A DNA stretch of 64,000 bases, taken from assembly GCA_030280995.1 (NCBI GenBank), contig JASXTE010000002.1:3260183-3324182 (forward strand). The letters run 5' to 3'. How positions within the stretch are numbered: the stretch's first letter is position 1; each line of letters opens with the position of its first letter. The stretch is from Hemileia vastatrix (lineage: Eukaryota > Basidiomycota > Pucciniomycetes > Pucciniales > Zaghouaniaceae). This document shows positions 1 through 10,704 of this stretch, in pieces. A model generated the notes under the pieces. The model had not been told where the DNA came from. It saw nothing but the letters and a program-made list of their open reading frames with translations, and ran no database searches. Both the position numbers and the translations under genes were made by a program.

Positions 1-859
1 ATACATCATTTTACATCTTTACTATCTCATTATTTACACTAGTTCAAATAACTAATAAAAATAATTGCAGATTTCTAACTCTGAACCCCCCTCCCTAATT
101 ATCTACTTTTCTATTCTAAAGTTAATTTTGACTGTTACCTTATTCGATTAGATAGATAGGCTCATCAGATAGTTGCCAACAGTAACACCATGAAACAAAA
201 ACAAGATTATTTATTATTACTTTTTTTTATAAAAGTTCATATCTAAGACTTAGAAGAGCACAAAATCTAGATATATTAATGGATTGACTAATTAATAAAG
301 TTACATATAATATGGGTGATGCTAGAGTATAGTTATTCTCACATCAGCAACCAATAATAATAATAATAAAATCACTTTTTGTTTTGCTCTTCTTTCGTCT
401 GCTCACCAATATTCACTTGTTTATTTATTTATATCTCTTTACTTACTTCTTAAACTTGTAATTTTCACCACACCTTCCTCATCTAGATCTCACCACCCGT
501 AACAATACAATGACAGAAAACCTGAGAAAAAACGATTTATACTTATTTATATATTCATTTACTTATCATAGCAAAAAAAAAAAAAAAAAAACTATTGCAA
601 TCATACCCGTGCCCATAAAGATCTGCCACTCTTGATATCTCATCACCTTACTAACCACTAAGTATCAACTATAAATAAAAAAAGAACCTAGCTATGGTTA
701 TATATATATATATATTCTCTTTCTTTTGAAAGAAAGCAAAAATGCAGGCGATAGTTATACTCTAGTGATACAAAAAAAAAAAAATCTGATCTGTGATGAA
801 TAAACTTATGTACCCAAATAAAATAATGAGATGACCAGCAAAATTGTTGTACCCATCGT
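1..859. other. Non-coding flank downstream of pyruvate carboxylase
   Basis: No convincing coding region or RNA gene is visible. The stretch is AT-rich with A/T homopolymers and a short TA run near 700-715. It contains the 3' UTR and terminator region of the minus-strand carboxylase gene that ends at 860, but no specific polyadenylation signal can be picked with confidence. Confidence 0.6.
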
Positions 860-2899
860 TCAGCTATGTTTGATCTATGATCATAAAACAGGAAAAAAAA
901 AAAAACATTGTAATCAGTATGAAAAAAACTCATAACGTATCGCCGAGAGAAAAAACAGGAAAATCCAAACTGCGAAAGAAAAACAAAACCAACTTCAACT
1001 ATCAAATCTCCAGATCCTAAACTATCACCCGGAGCCACAGCAACCCTGGAAACTTTTCCACCAACAGGAGCCGTCACATTCTGTTCCATTTTCATAGCCG
1101 ACATAATACATATCGGATCACCAGCCTTCACTTCATGTCCTTCTTGAACACGGATTTCTACCACGACTCCTGCCATGGGTGAGCCAACTGACCCAGGATC
1201 ACTCGTCGCTTTTTCACGATGTGCAGTCTATAACATCAAAATACATTATCAAGTTAGTTTTTCTTTTACAAGAACTCTAGAAAAGTAAAATCTAGGTCAG
1301 GTGATATTAACCTCTACTGCAGCATTACGATCTTCAACTTGAACTGCTCGAGTTTCACCATTCAATTCAAAGAAAACTTCTCTAACACCAGTCTCAGGGC
1401 TACCAAAAAAATCATAAAAAGTAAAATCAATCTGAGTGTGACACGCGAAACAGAAAAAATTGCAAGATTTGAGGTGGGAAAAAAGTATCGCTCACTTGAC
1501 AGGTCCAGACGCCAACAATTTAATAATCAATGTTTTGCCTTGCTCAATAGCAAAATGCATTTCTTCTCCAACTTCAGGCTTAGCCAAGAAATATCGAGCT
1601 ATCAGCATGCACACGCACAGGTAGACACACAAAATATGATCAATTTTCCGAGGTAAAAACGATACAACCCCCCCCCAAAAAAAAAAAAAAAAAAATCGAA
1701 ACTCACTCGGAACAATCGAAAGATCACCAAACTTAACCAAAAATTCTCTGAATTCTTCAAAAACTTTCGGATACATGCAATACGAAAGTACATCCTAGTT
1801 CACGGAAAAGAAAAAAAAAATCAACATCTCACAAATAACTAGACAAAAAATAAAATGAATACGCCAGCAAGCTTCCAAAATGGCGGGACATGCTAATAAA
1901 AAATAAAACCCAACTGTTGAAGTAATACTTTTCCCAAATTTCTCCATCAAGGATTTTCTAGTTTCCTCAAAATTATAAGGAGATAAAGTGGCACCAGGTC
2001 TTCCATCAATCCTGGGTCTATCTCGAATAATTTGAGTTCTCAAAGGTTCAGGAAACCCTCCAACAGGTTGCCCTAAATAACCTTGAAAAAACTCTATCAC
2101 CGAATTTGGGAAATCAAGTTTATCCGCTCGTTCCAAAACGTCCTTGGCAGTCAACTTGTTGCTGACTAAAAATTGGGCGAAATCACCCACTACCTTGGAT
2201 GATGGAGTGACTTTGACAATATCTCCACAAAGTTGATTGGCTTCAATCTAATGTTCAAAGAAAAAAAAAAATAGGATATTGATCAGTTCGAAATTCATGA
2301 GCCAATCACAGTCCTATTAGAAACGGTTTGTGCGAAAAAAAAAATGTGGACAGAGTCACCCAGCACTTTAAACGCATAAATCTGACATATCCTGTCAGAT
2401 TATTGTCAAAAAAACTTTAAACTTGTACAAAAACGCTGAGGATTTGTCACTAGTGCCATTTCCTGTCGGATCTTGGTACTAAAAGTGCTGGACAATTCTG
2501 CCCACAATTTTTGTTTTCGCACAAACCATTTCTAATATGGCTGTATGAATGAATGTTTTTTTATATCTGAAACTGACGTAAGCTTGTTTGACTGCACTCC
2601 ATTGGGTACCAAGTCCAAGTTGTTGACTTTGAAACATCAAATTGGTGTATTGACCACCAGGCATTTCATGTCTAATGTGTTAAGATATATTATATGCGTA
2701 AGCAAGATACATCATCTAATCAAGCAGAAACTTTTTATTCTTATTTTATCAATCCAAAAGAAGCACTCAACTCATAAACTCCTGAATCGCTAGACTTGAC
2801 ATTAGCATCAAAGCAGCTGTACAGCATTCTGCATTGAGACCAGTAAAGCTGTTTATTTTTTAAAATAGAAGATGAGACAGATGAGCTAGATGAACTACC

Positions 2900-2954
<55 letters not shown>

Positions 2955-5900
2955 GAAAAAACTCTTCAACAGAAAATCACATACATTAAGTGCTTGAATA
3001 TCATCATATCTGATTCCAGTGCCTAAACTACTTTGCTCAAGGGCAGAGCACAAAGCACCCATTGCACATTGAGATGTCATGCCCGACATTGAGTCAATTG
3101 CGCAATCAACTACATCGGCACCAGCATCTGCGCATGCAAGCATGGTGGCTAATGAGATACCTGCAGTATCGTGGGAATGAATATGAATTGGAACCTTAGG
3201 ATACTTGGTACGGAGGGCACCAACAAGCCTAATGTATGGGTAAAAAGTAAACGTATCAATAAATAAGATAAAAAACATATAGATCAAACATAAAAATGAC
3301 AAACAATTGAGCCGCTTTGGGAGTCAACAAGCCAGCCATATCTTTAATGGCTAAAACATGAATACCCTCTTTAATTAATTCTTCGGCAAAACGCAGATAG
3401 TAATCAAGAGTGTATTTCGTCTTCTTGGAGTTGGCTACATCACCAGTATAACAAATGGCAGCCTCGACAACTCCACCAGCTTTCTTTGCAGCATCGATTC
3501 CCAATTTCATGTTTTCGATATAGTTGAGACTGTCAAAAATCCGAAAGATGTCTAATCCATTTTCAACAGCTTTTTTGGAAAATTCATAGATAGCATTGTC
3601 AGGATAAGAGGTGTAACCAACGGCGTTGGCACCCCTTATTAAAGCCTGCAAGGGAATATTGGGCACCAATTTTCGAATTTTGCGCAAACGCTCCCATGGG
3701 TCTTCATAAAGAAATCTCATAGCAACATCAAACGTAGCCCCACCCCAACATTCGAGTGAGTAAGCGTTTTGAAGAGCATGGCTTGTTTGAACAGCAATAT
3801 TGACAATGTCAATAGTCCTTAGACGAGTAGCTAATAAAGATTGGTGAGCATCTCGCCATGTAGTATCCATGATTAAACAGCCGTCATATTCTCTAACAGC
3901 TTTAGCAAAAGCATCAGGGCCCTGGGTTTTCAAAATGTTTCGCCAGCCTTTTTCACACGGAGTTGTCACTCCAGGTGCTGAAGGAAGAGCGGGAATAATA
4001 ATTTCCTCCTTCAAACCAGGCTCTCCCATTTGACCTTTGATGCTGCTTCCATTTACAACAAGGTCTCCCAAGTAGCCCAACAACTTTTGCGCTCGGTTTT
4101 GGCTACTGACAAGATGGAATAGTTCAGGTGTATCATCAATAAACTAAACGGACATAAAATATGAAGCAAAGTAAAATAAAGAGAAGAGTTACATCAGTTT
4201 TTATACATAAAGAAAGTATAAGGGATAGGTGGATGAGTAGAGAATAAAAAAGAACAAAAACTTTATACAAACCGTAGTCCAAGTTTGATTGGCAACAAAC
4301 GTCTCATGAGATAAGACGCGAAATAAAAAGGGAATGTTAGTTTTAACACCTCGAATTCTGAATTCAACTAGTGCGCGCAACATCTTTCTGCGCGCTATTT
4401 CAAACGTGGCACCTCGCACAGTGACCTTGGTAAGCAAGCTATCGTAGTGGGGCGTAATCTGGGCCCCAGCAAAACCAGAAGAAGCGTCAAGTCTGACACC
4501 ATTTCCGCCAGCCGATCGATAAACCTCAATTTTACCGGTATCAGGCTGAAATCCCATGGCAGGATTTTCAGTCGTCACTCGACACTGGATCGCATACCCA
4601 CGCTTTGAAATGGCGTCTTGAGTGAGACCCAGGTCAGGTAGCGTCGCGCCGGCTGCAATCTGGATTTGGGCCGCTACAATATCAATCCCCGTGATTTCTT
4701 CAGTGATAGTATGTTCGACTTGGATTCTAGGGTTAATTTCAATAAAATGGTGTCTGCCTTGTTGGTCAACCAAGAACTCGGCAGTACCTGCGTTACGGTA
4801 CTTGACTGCACGTGCCAATTTTTTAGCGTCTTCTAAAATTTTCTGTCTAACTTCTTCAGAAAGAGCGCTAGCTGGAGCGAGCTCGACGACTTTTTGATGA
4901 CGACGCTGAACAGAACAATCACGTTCATATAGATGAACAACATTTCCAACGCTATCACCCAGTAGCTGGACTTCAATGTGTCGAGGCCGATCAAGAAAGC
5001 GCTCAATAAATACAGTTCCATCCCCGAAGGCGCTCTTGGCCTCACTGACAGCTCTTTCGAATGATTCTTGAAAATCTTCTTTACAACGGACGACTCTCAT
5101 CCCACGACCACCACCACCCATGGCAGCCTTAATAATAACAGGGAAACCATGTTCAGAAATGAATGCGTCAGCAAGATCATAACTGGCAATTGCGCCTTCA
5201 GTTCCAGGCACGACAGGGACCCCACATTGGATGGCTTTGAAAAAAAAAATAAAAAATAAAAAAATAAAAGAAATAAAAGAAAGGTAAATTAGTGAAAACT
5301 GAGCCACGTTACTGATTTCAAAAATCATTGTGATCTAACCTAATGCCCTAGCCTTGACTTTATCACCAAGACCATCGATCACTTCAGGTTGAGGACCAAT
5401 GAAGGCTAATCCAGCCTCTTCTACTTTTTTGGCAAATCCAGCGTTTTCGGCTAGAAACCCATACCTGTAAAATAGTCATCATAGATAAATAAGCCACTTC
5501 CATTGGATAAGATTGGACAATGAATGACCATGATCGGATATATATATACTTTAATGAAAAAAGGAAGCAGGAATGATTAAAGCTAATGGCTGACTCACCC
5601 AGGATGAATCATGTCGACACCATGTTCAAGTGCTAGACGGATAATATCGTCCTGAGAAAGATAGGCGGCAACAGGCGTGCAACCTTTTCCGACCATATAA
5701 GCTTCATCAGCCTGTCCATGAATACAAAAGGGTTTAGCACAGAACGCCCCAAAGTGACTCAACCAAAAGGAACGGACCTTATGTCTGTGCGCACTCATCC
5801 GATCTTCATGGGAGTAAATGGCGACTGTATGCATAGCCAGTTCATGAGCAGTTCTGAAGACACGAATAGCGATTTCCTGGTGGAGGGGGGAGTAGATAGA

Positions 5901-6234
5901 AAGCGCGAAAGAATGAAAAGGATGAGTGGAAAGAACGAGTAAGAGTCAATGAATGTGGAGAGAAGTAGCTTACACCACGATTGGCGACTAAGACTTTTTG
6001 TAGTGGACCACGATGACCAGCAGTATGGCGACGAAGAGACTGTACATTGGGCGTATGATGACCCATTGTACCGCCGGGGGTACCGGGTATTTGGGGGCTA
6101 AGGGATGAAGAGGGAGGGGGAAGGGGACAAATGAGGACACAGCATGAGAGACGGAGAAGAATCGCAAGACGATGAGGAAGAGTAGCTTACACCGGAGTGT
6201 TGAGAGCATAGGGATCTTTGGAAGGAGCAGACAT
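860..6234 (-). CDS. PYC: Pyruvate carboxylase, 16 exons, 1193 aa
   Basis: The product is biotin-dependent pyruvate carboxylase, which makes oxaloacetate from pyruvate, bicarbonate and ATP (anaplerosis and gluconeogenesis; cytosolic in yeast, no clear mitochondrial presequence here). Exons on the minus strand: 6234-6191, 6097-5974, 5876-5778, 5711-5599, 5464-5340, 5234-4273, 4143-3305, 3228-2985, 2848-2772, 2671-2578, 2247-1915, 1794-1707, 1598-1496, 1399-1312, 1227-994, 874-860. All phases join without a stop; yeast Pyc1 has about 1178 aa. Domains in order: biotin carboxylase with [15 protein letters not shown] and the ATP-grasp loop [10 protein letters not shown]; carboxyltransferase with [18 protein letters not shown], the catalytic lysine segment [11 protein letters not shown] and metal ligands [10 protein letters not shown]-terminal biotin carrier with AMKMEQ, biotinylated lysine near residue 1157. 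Start: the ATG at 6234 gives [14 protein letters not shown] and splices in frame. The last exon codes only four residues (IKHS) plus stop and is the least certain junction. This is the only clear host gene in the window. Confidence 0.95.
2900..2951. repeat. (TA)n(GA)n microsatellite in a carboxylase intron
   Basis: A TA run passes directly into a long GA run. It lies inside the intron between the exons ending at 2985 and starting at 2848 and does not affect coding. Confidence 0.9.
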
Positions 6235-6672
6235 GGATGAGGAAGAGAAAGAGCGAGAAGAGCGGCTGGGTCAGGAAGGAAACTCGTTGGGGGGTTTTTG
6301 AGGCGTCTCCAAGTCAGCCAGCCGCCGCCCCAACGCAATCTTGCTGCGCTTGTCGGATGTGTCATGCCCTCTGTCATTCAGTCGACTGCATGCGCTAATT
6401 GCTCTTCACCCCAGCTGGCCAGCCAGCGGAAAACAATCCATCCCATCAGATGACCTCGCATCATCTCTATCTCCATGTTTCATCCCTCATCTTAAAATTA
6501 ATCCTTTAAACCTGTATCACATGTACATTTCTCTAACCTTTCTAATATCATAAAATCAAATCATGTAACTCCTGCTACATATTTTAAACAATTTGTATCA
6601 TCATCTTTATTTACTTGATTCTTTTTCAATCTCCGAAACTCGCCCGCCTTCTCTCACAAACTCCCCTCTCCT

Positions 6673-6710
<38 letters not shown>

Positions 6711-7249
6711 TAGTCGACAAAGACAACACAATTCAAATATAATCTAATCTTCTTTTGTCTTAACATAAAACAAAGACTGGAAAACCTATTTACAAGCATC
6801 CCTGACATTTGTATCGAGTTCATAACCTACCCCTTCTGACTTTACATTAAAATACTCTTTTGTGAAGTATAAAAGAAAGTATGCGTTAATATAATAAGAC
6901 AAATGAAATGGAAAAGTTTTAGTTGAGAAAAAATTTATTGGCCCAGGTAAAATTTCTTTTTTCTTCTTCTTCTTTTTGTTGTTGTTGCTTAGTTGGATTG
7001 GGTTTAATGTTCCGTTTAATCTTTAATGTATTAAGGGGTATCAAATTTAGACATTTGTAATTATTTAAAAGGTATTTCACAGCACAAAAAGAAAGCCACA
7101 AGCATGACATTAATTCTCAGTAAAAAGATGTTTTGGGGGCACAAGATGGCATACCTTAAAAAATAATCATGGTGGATTTGGTGGAAAAAAGAGGTATTTG
7201 CAAGTGGAAGATTTCTACCTTTGATACCCCCTAATATCTATGGTAGCAG
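6235..7249. other. Upstream region of pyruvate carboxylase
   Basis: No gene is supported. The first few hundred bases beyond 6234 must hold the 5' UTR and promoter of the carboxylase, but no clear TATA box or operator can be assigned. A pure (AT)n microsatellite lies at 6675-6708. Short open frames here lack family similarity or coding character. Confidence 0.6.
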
Positions 7250-7361
7250 TGTCAGCGCTTCGTCCGGAGTGAATCGGAGTTAGACGCGTCAGCTGCACCA
7301 CAGACTATATACACGTTATGTACTTAACAATCACTAAGTTAATGCTATACTACACGTAACA
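7250..7361 (-). repeat. Short LTR of the copia relic (3' LTR)
   Basis: On the minus strand this stretch begins TGTTACGTGT and ends GCTGACA, the TG...CA form of an LTR. Immediately upstream in the element's orientation lies the purine tract AAGAGGGGGG (complement of 7362-7371), a typical polypurine tract, placed just after the copia RNase H. At 112 bp the LTR is very short for copia. The partner LTR is not in the window, so the boundaries rest on the PPT and the TG/CA ends only. Confidence 0.5.
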
Positions 7362-7371
7362 CCCCCCTCTT
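7362..7371 (-). other. Polypurine tract of the copia relic
   Basis: AAGAGGGGGG on the minus strand lies between the end of the copia RNase H reading frame and the LTR start. It would prime plus-strand synthesis in reverse transcription. Confidence 0.5.
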
Positions 7372-7450
7372 AGTGATTTCCCCATAACCATCCACAGCTA
7401 ATATAGTTTAGAAAAGAATATATATATTCATATATATTTATATATAGTAA

Positions 7451-8322
7451 CTAGAAAACCCCTAATAAATATCTCTTACCTTTCCATACATTTGCTCCCA
7501 AATTCTTTTTCAACAAATCTGTCACCTGATCCTTGGTTGAAACCCATTTAATGTCTATTTCATGCCCATGAACTTGTTCATTCACAAAATAGAAATCTCT
7601 GTCAACATGTCCACAACATTTGTCTGAAGGATTATCTGTAGCAGCAACAACAGCACCTTTGTTGTCACAATAAAGAGTTGTCCGTCCATGGCACAAATCC
7701 GCTTCTCACAGAAGGTTTCACATCCACAGAGCTTGACAAGTTCCATTTGACATGGACATCAATTCTGAGTGAAGTGGAGCTGTAGCCACTCTTGATTTAT
7801 GTTTTGATTGTCATAAGATAAGACAGTTGTTGATCTGAAGAACATGACCACCTGTAGCCCTAGCAAATTCACCACCCCAAGTAGCATCCCAATATACTTC
7901 TGTTGAGAGATTGACATTGATTTTTGGGAAAAGATGAAATTTCACCTCTTTGATGAATTGTAGATATCTCAGCAAATGATTAAGCACATCCCATTCAGCT
8001 TTACCTGGCCTTGATGCATAATGTGCCAGGAAGTTGACAGGATACACTAAATCAGGCATTGATCCAGCTACAAGGTACAACAAAGAACCAATGATAGAGA
8101 GAAATTTGATAGGTTCAAGTGGAGGGTGAGTTTTTTCTTTTAATGACACTAAAGAAAGACCCATTGGCAAAGGTGAGTAAGAAGTAAGACTTGCTGTATT
8201 GCATTCATTGAGAATCTTGTTGGCAAGGGCTGGTTGGTGAATAGTAAAACCTTTTGGGCATTGTGAAACAGCTAGACCTACAATAGAAGAGATACCATCA
8301 GACCATTTTACCTTTAAACTAC
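7451..8322 (-). pseudogene. Ty1/copia pol relic: RT C-terminus and RNase H
   Basis: This is the 3' part of a minus-strand Ty1/copia polyprotein. The stretch at 8170-7811 reads as the copia RT-RNase H connection (SIIGSLLYLVAGSMPDLVYP, then LLRYLQFIKEV and YWDATWGGEFARATGG). The segment 7696-7451 is the RNase H end (LYCDNKGAVVAATDNPSDK, then IDIKWVSTKDQVTDLLKKNL). Stops and a frame change lie between and around these pieces, so it is not functional. The frame is cut at 8322 by the Gypsy-1 insertion and resumes at 17413. Confidence 0.85.
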
Positions 8323-8327
8323 CTCCC
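8323..8327. other. Target site duplication CTCCC (left) of Gypsy-1
   Basis: CTCCC directly precedes the 5' LTR and is repeated at 17408-17412 directly after the 3' LTR, as expected for a 5-bp integrase-made duplication in the copia relic. Confidence 0.85.
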
Positions 8328-9748
8328 TGTCAGCCTAGATATCCCTAGGACTGAGTATTTCTTATACTTAAAATAAGATAACCTTAAGTACATTAAGCTT
8401 ATATCTTAAAAATAAAGTTAAAATAATAATATATATGATTATATTACATATATATATAATTATTACTCTATTATATAAATTATAGTAGTTTAAATAGCTT
8501 ATCCATAGCCTAATAATACTTATTAAGGTGTCAATGGAGTCATAATATACTTATCTTAAGTGATACTAAGTAATTATTGACATACATAAGCTTATATGTA
8601 TACATAAATCTCATATTCAGTGAAATTTGCAGTATATTATGTATATTTAGGTATATAAGTGGGTTTTAGCCTCTTAATAGCCTATAACCTTTGTTTTTCT
8701 GCTTATTTTAGGTCATATAGACGTATCCAGTGGACTCACAACACCTACAGAAGCATAAACATCTATTTCAGGCACATACACTCAGTCTGGACAACTTAAT
8801 CTGCTTCCTTGGATGGATATTCACAGATTTATGGGTTGGGAGGTCATTTCTGGGTTAATATGGATGCTTGGGGATGTTATTGGGGGCTTGGAAATTTCAT
8901 TTGTTTCCTTTATATTCTCTTTGGATGAGTTATTTTACCTGTTTCTTTATGGTATCCGCTTTTATCTGGATTTCCTATTTATGGTATAGGTCTCACTACG
9001 CAATATAGGGGGTGGACTTGCTAGCAAGTCCTCAACCTGAACTCAGATGGAACTCAGATGGAACTCAGACTGAACTCAGACTGAACCCATACTGAACTCT
9101 ACTTGAACACCCACCTAAAACTGTTCTGCTGAGTGGTGTTCATCCCTGATTGTATGGTTCCTTTATCAATAGCTCAATGTGTGTTCAATCTATGGTGAGT
9201 TTGGGTCCAAGGTTGCGGACTTGCTAGCAAGTCCGCCCCCCATATTGTGTGGTGTCTGTGTTATCATTAATTGTGATGGAGGGTCCTTACTGGAGGTCTG
9301 GGTGTTGAATCTTCTTGAAGTGGACACCATGGGGAGGTGATGGTCCCTCACAGTGCTGTAATTGCCGGGGATAGCAGTGACATCATCTGGATTGAAGGTC
9401 TGTGCACTCCAGTGGATTTTGGTATAAGTAAGGGAGGATTTTGACAGTTATTAGACATCATTCACTTACTAAAATTTAACCAAACACTACAATACAAGTA
9501 TTAGCATTTAGAAATATATTATAAAGCCATTATAAATTGATATTATCTTTATATAAGCTATAACTATATTATATTCATCTATTTTCCAACACTAGCACAC
9601 ATTTAAATCCAAGTATTGTGAGTTTTATTTGAGTATAACTATTTTATTAGTCTTCCCCTGAGGTTTAATCACTAAATAATTTATCAATAAGTAGTAGGAC
9701 CATAAATAAATACTATTATATCATACTTAAACACTAGATACACTGACA
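8328..9748 (+). repeat. 5' LTR of Gypsy-1 (1421 bp, carries a MITE)
   Basis: Begins TGTCAGCCTAGATATCCC and ends GATACACTGACA. It matches the 3' LTR except for a 261-bp MITE with its 3-bp duplication (8994-9257), which explains most of the length difference from the 1176-bp 3' LTR. Confidence 0.9.
8994..9254. mobile_element. CACTA-type MITE, copy 1 (261 bp)
   Basis: Starts CACTACGCAATATAGGGGG and ends with the complement of CACCACACAATATGGGGGG. It is flanked by a TCT duplication (8991-8993 and 9255-9257) and absent from the 3' LTR of the same element, so insertion and boundaries are exact. Both terminal repeats carry an internal perfect palindrome GGACTTGCTAGCAAGTCC. Inside the left end is a subterminal series of GAACTCAGA-like repeats. 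It has no coding capacity. CACTA ends plus a 3-bp duplication point to mobilisation by a CACTA/EnSpm transposase. Confidence 0.9.
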
Positions 9749-10256
9749 ATTGGGGGTCTTTCCTTGATTATTATTGATTTTTTTAGTATAAGCCTTGGGA
9801 CGTGATTTTTACTTTAGTATAACTCAAAATAACCAAATATTTGGGTCTTCTGCATATTAGTGGGTCATCATAACTCAGTGATTGCGGAAAAGAACCCTTA
9901 TAATAATTTTACTTATTTTTTATAATAAAAATTAGGTATTTACAGTAGTAACTGTACCCAATATAAACCCAATTTCACTTGGTATTTGGTCACCAATATA
10001 AACCCAATTAAACTGGTATTTGGTTAAAGCTTGGTAAGCTATTTATTCACCCTTATACAGGTCTAGTTAAACTTATTATTTTATTTTTAACAGATTTTTT
10101 CGAATTTTTATTACATTTTATTTAAATAAATAAAGATTTAAATTCAGGGTAAGCTCCAGTGCTTTTTATTAGTAATAATATTTCTAATACTTTTAATCTA
10201 CTAATTCCAATAGGTTTTCCTTTCTGTAGACGCAATATGTTGTTAATTTTATCAAT
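9749..10256 (+). other. Gypsy-1 untranslated leader and likely primer-binding region
   Basis: ATTGGGGGTC follows the LTR directly (Gypsy-2 has ATTGGGGACC at the same place), a likely primer-binding site starting TGG. A tandem pair of AATATAAACCCAATT units lies near 9958-10027. TTTTAACAG at about 10086-10094 is a possible 3' splice site, and Gypsy-2 has the same motif in its leader. Confidence 0.45.
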
Positions 10257-10704
10257 ATGAGTGCTCCCCAGGACAATGTAAGTGTACAGCCTACTTATAA
10301 TACCAGGTCTAAAGCTAACAAAAACATTGCTCCAGGACATAACCATGGAGGGTCAGTCATACCCCCAGGCAGAGCAAATGAGCATAGAGGAAAAGGATGC
10401 CCTCTTAAAAAAGATTACTATAAAAAAGACATCTACTCCTCTTCAGGATCAACTATCCCATCTGGAAAAACAGGTATTGAAGTTGGAGGAATCAAAATCC
10501 CTCATGCTCAAGGAGGTAGAGAAATTACAAAACAATTTCAAGGTAGTATTTCACCAGATGAACCAATCATTGGCAGATCTAAAGGGAGGTCAGCCAAGTC
10601 AGAAACCCCCTACCCCAGGAGGGTCACATCACTCCCAGGAGAAAATCCTGGTAGACAAATGGAAGTGGGATTGTTTCCATCAACAATGGGCCAGTCACAA
10701 CTGA
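10257..10704 (+). CDS. Gypsy-1 spliced small ORF overlapping gag
   Basis: Exon 1 is 10257-10277 (MSAPQDN). A 58-bp intron, GTAAGT...CTCCAG, spans 10278-10335. Exon 2 opens at 10336 in the +1 frame relative to the unspliced gag frame and reads DITMEGQSYPQAEQMSIEEK onward. The product is a roughly 120-aa lysine- and glutamate-rich coiled-coil-like protein ending near KWKWDCFHQQWASHN with TGA at 10702. The same frame continues after that stop as a basic segment (HPYKGKQRRQKSG) to a TAA at 10798. Gypsy-2 has the same 58-bp intron at the same place and an alignable protein, including the basic tail, so this frame is selected and not a shadow. Function unknown; a nucleic-acid-binding or Gag accessory role is inference. 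Confidence 0.6.

Noticed and set aside
1339..1656. Plus-strand open frames across the carboxylase
   Set aside because: They lie antisense to exons and introns of a gene with strong domain support and have no similarity of their own.
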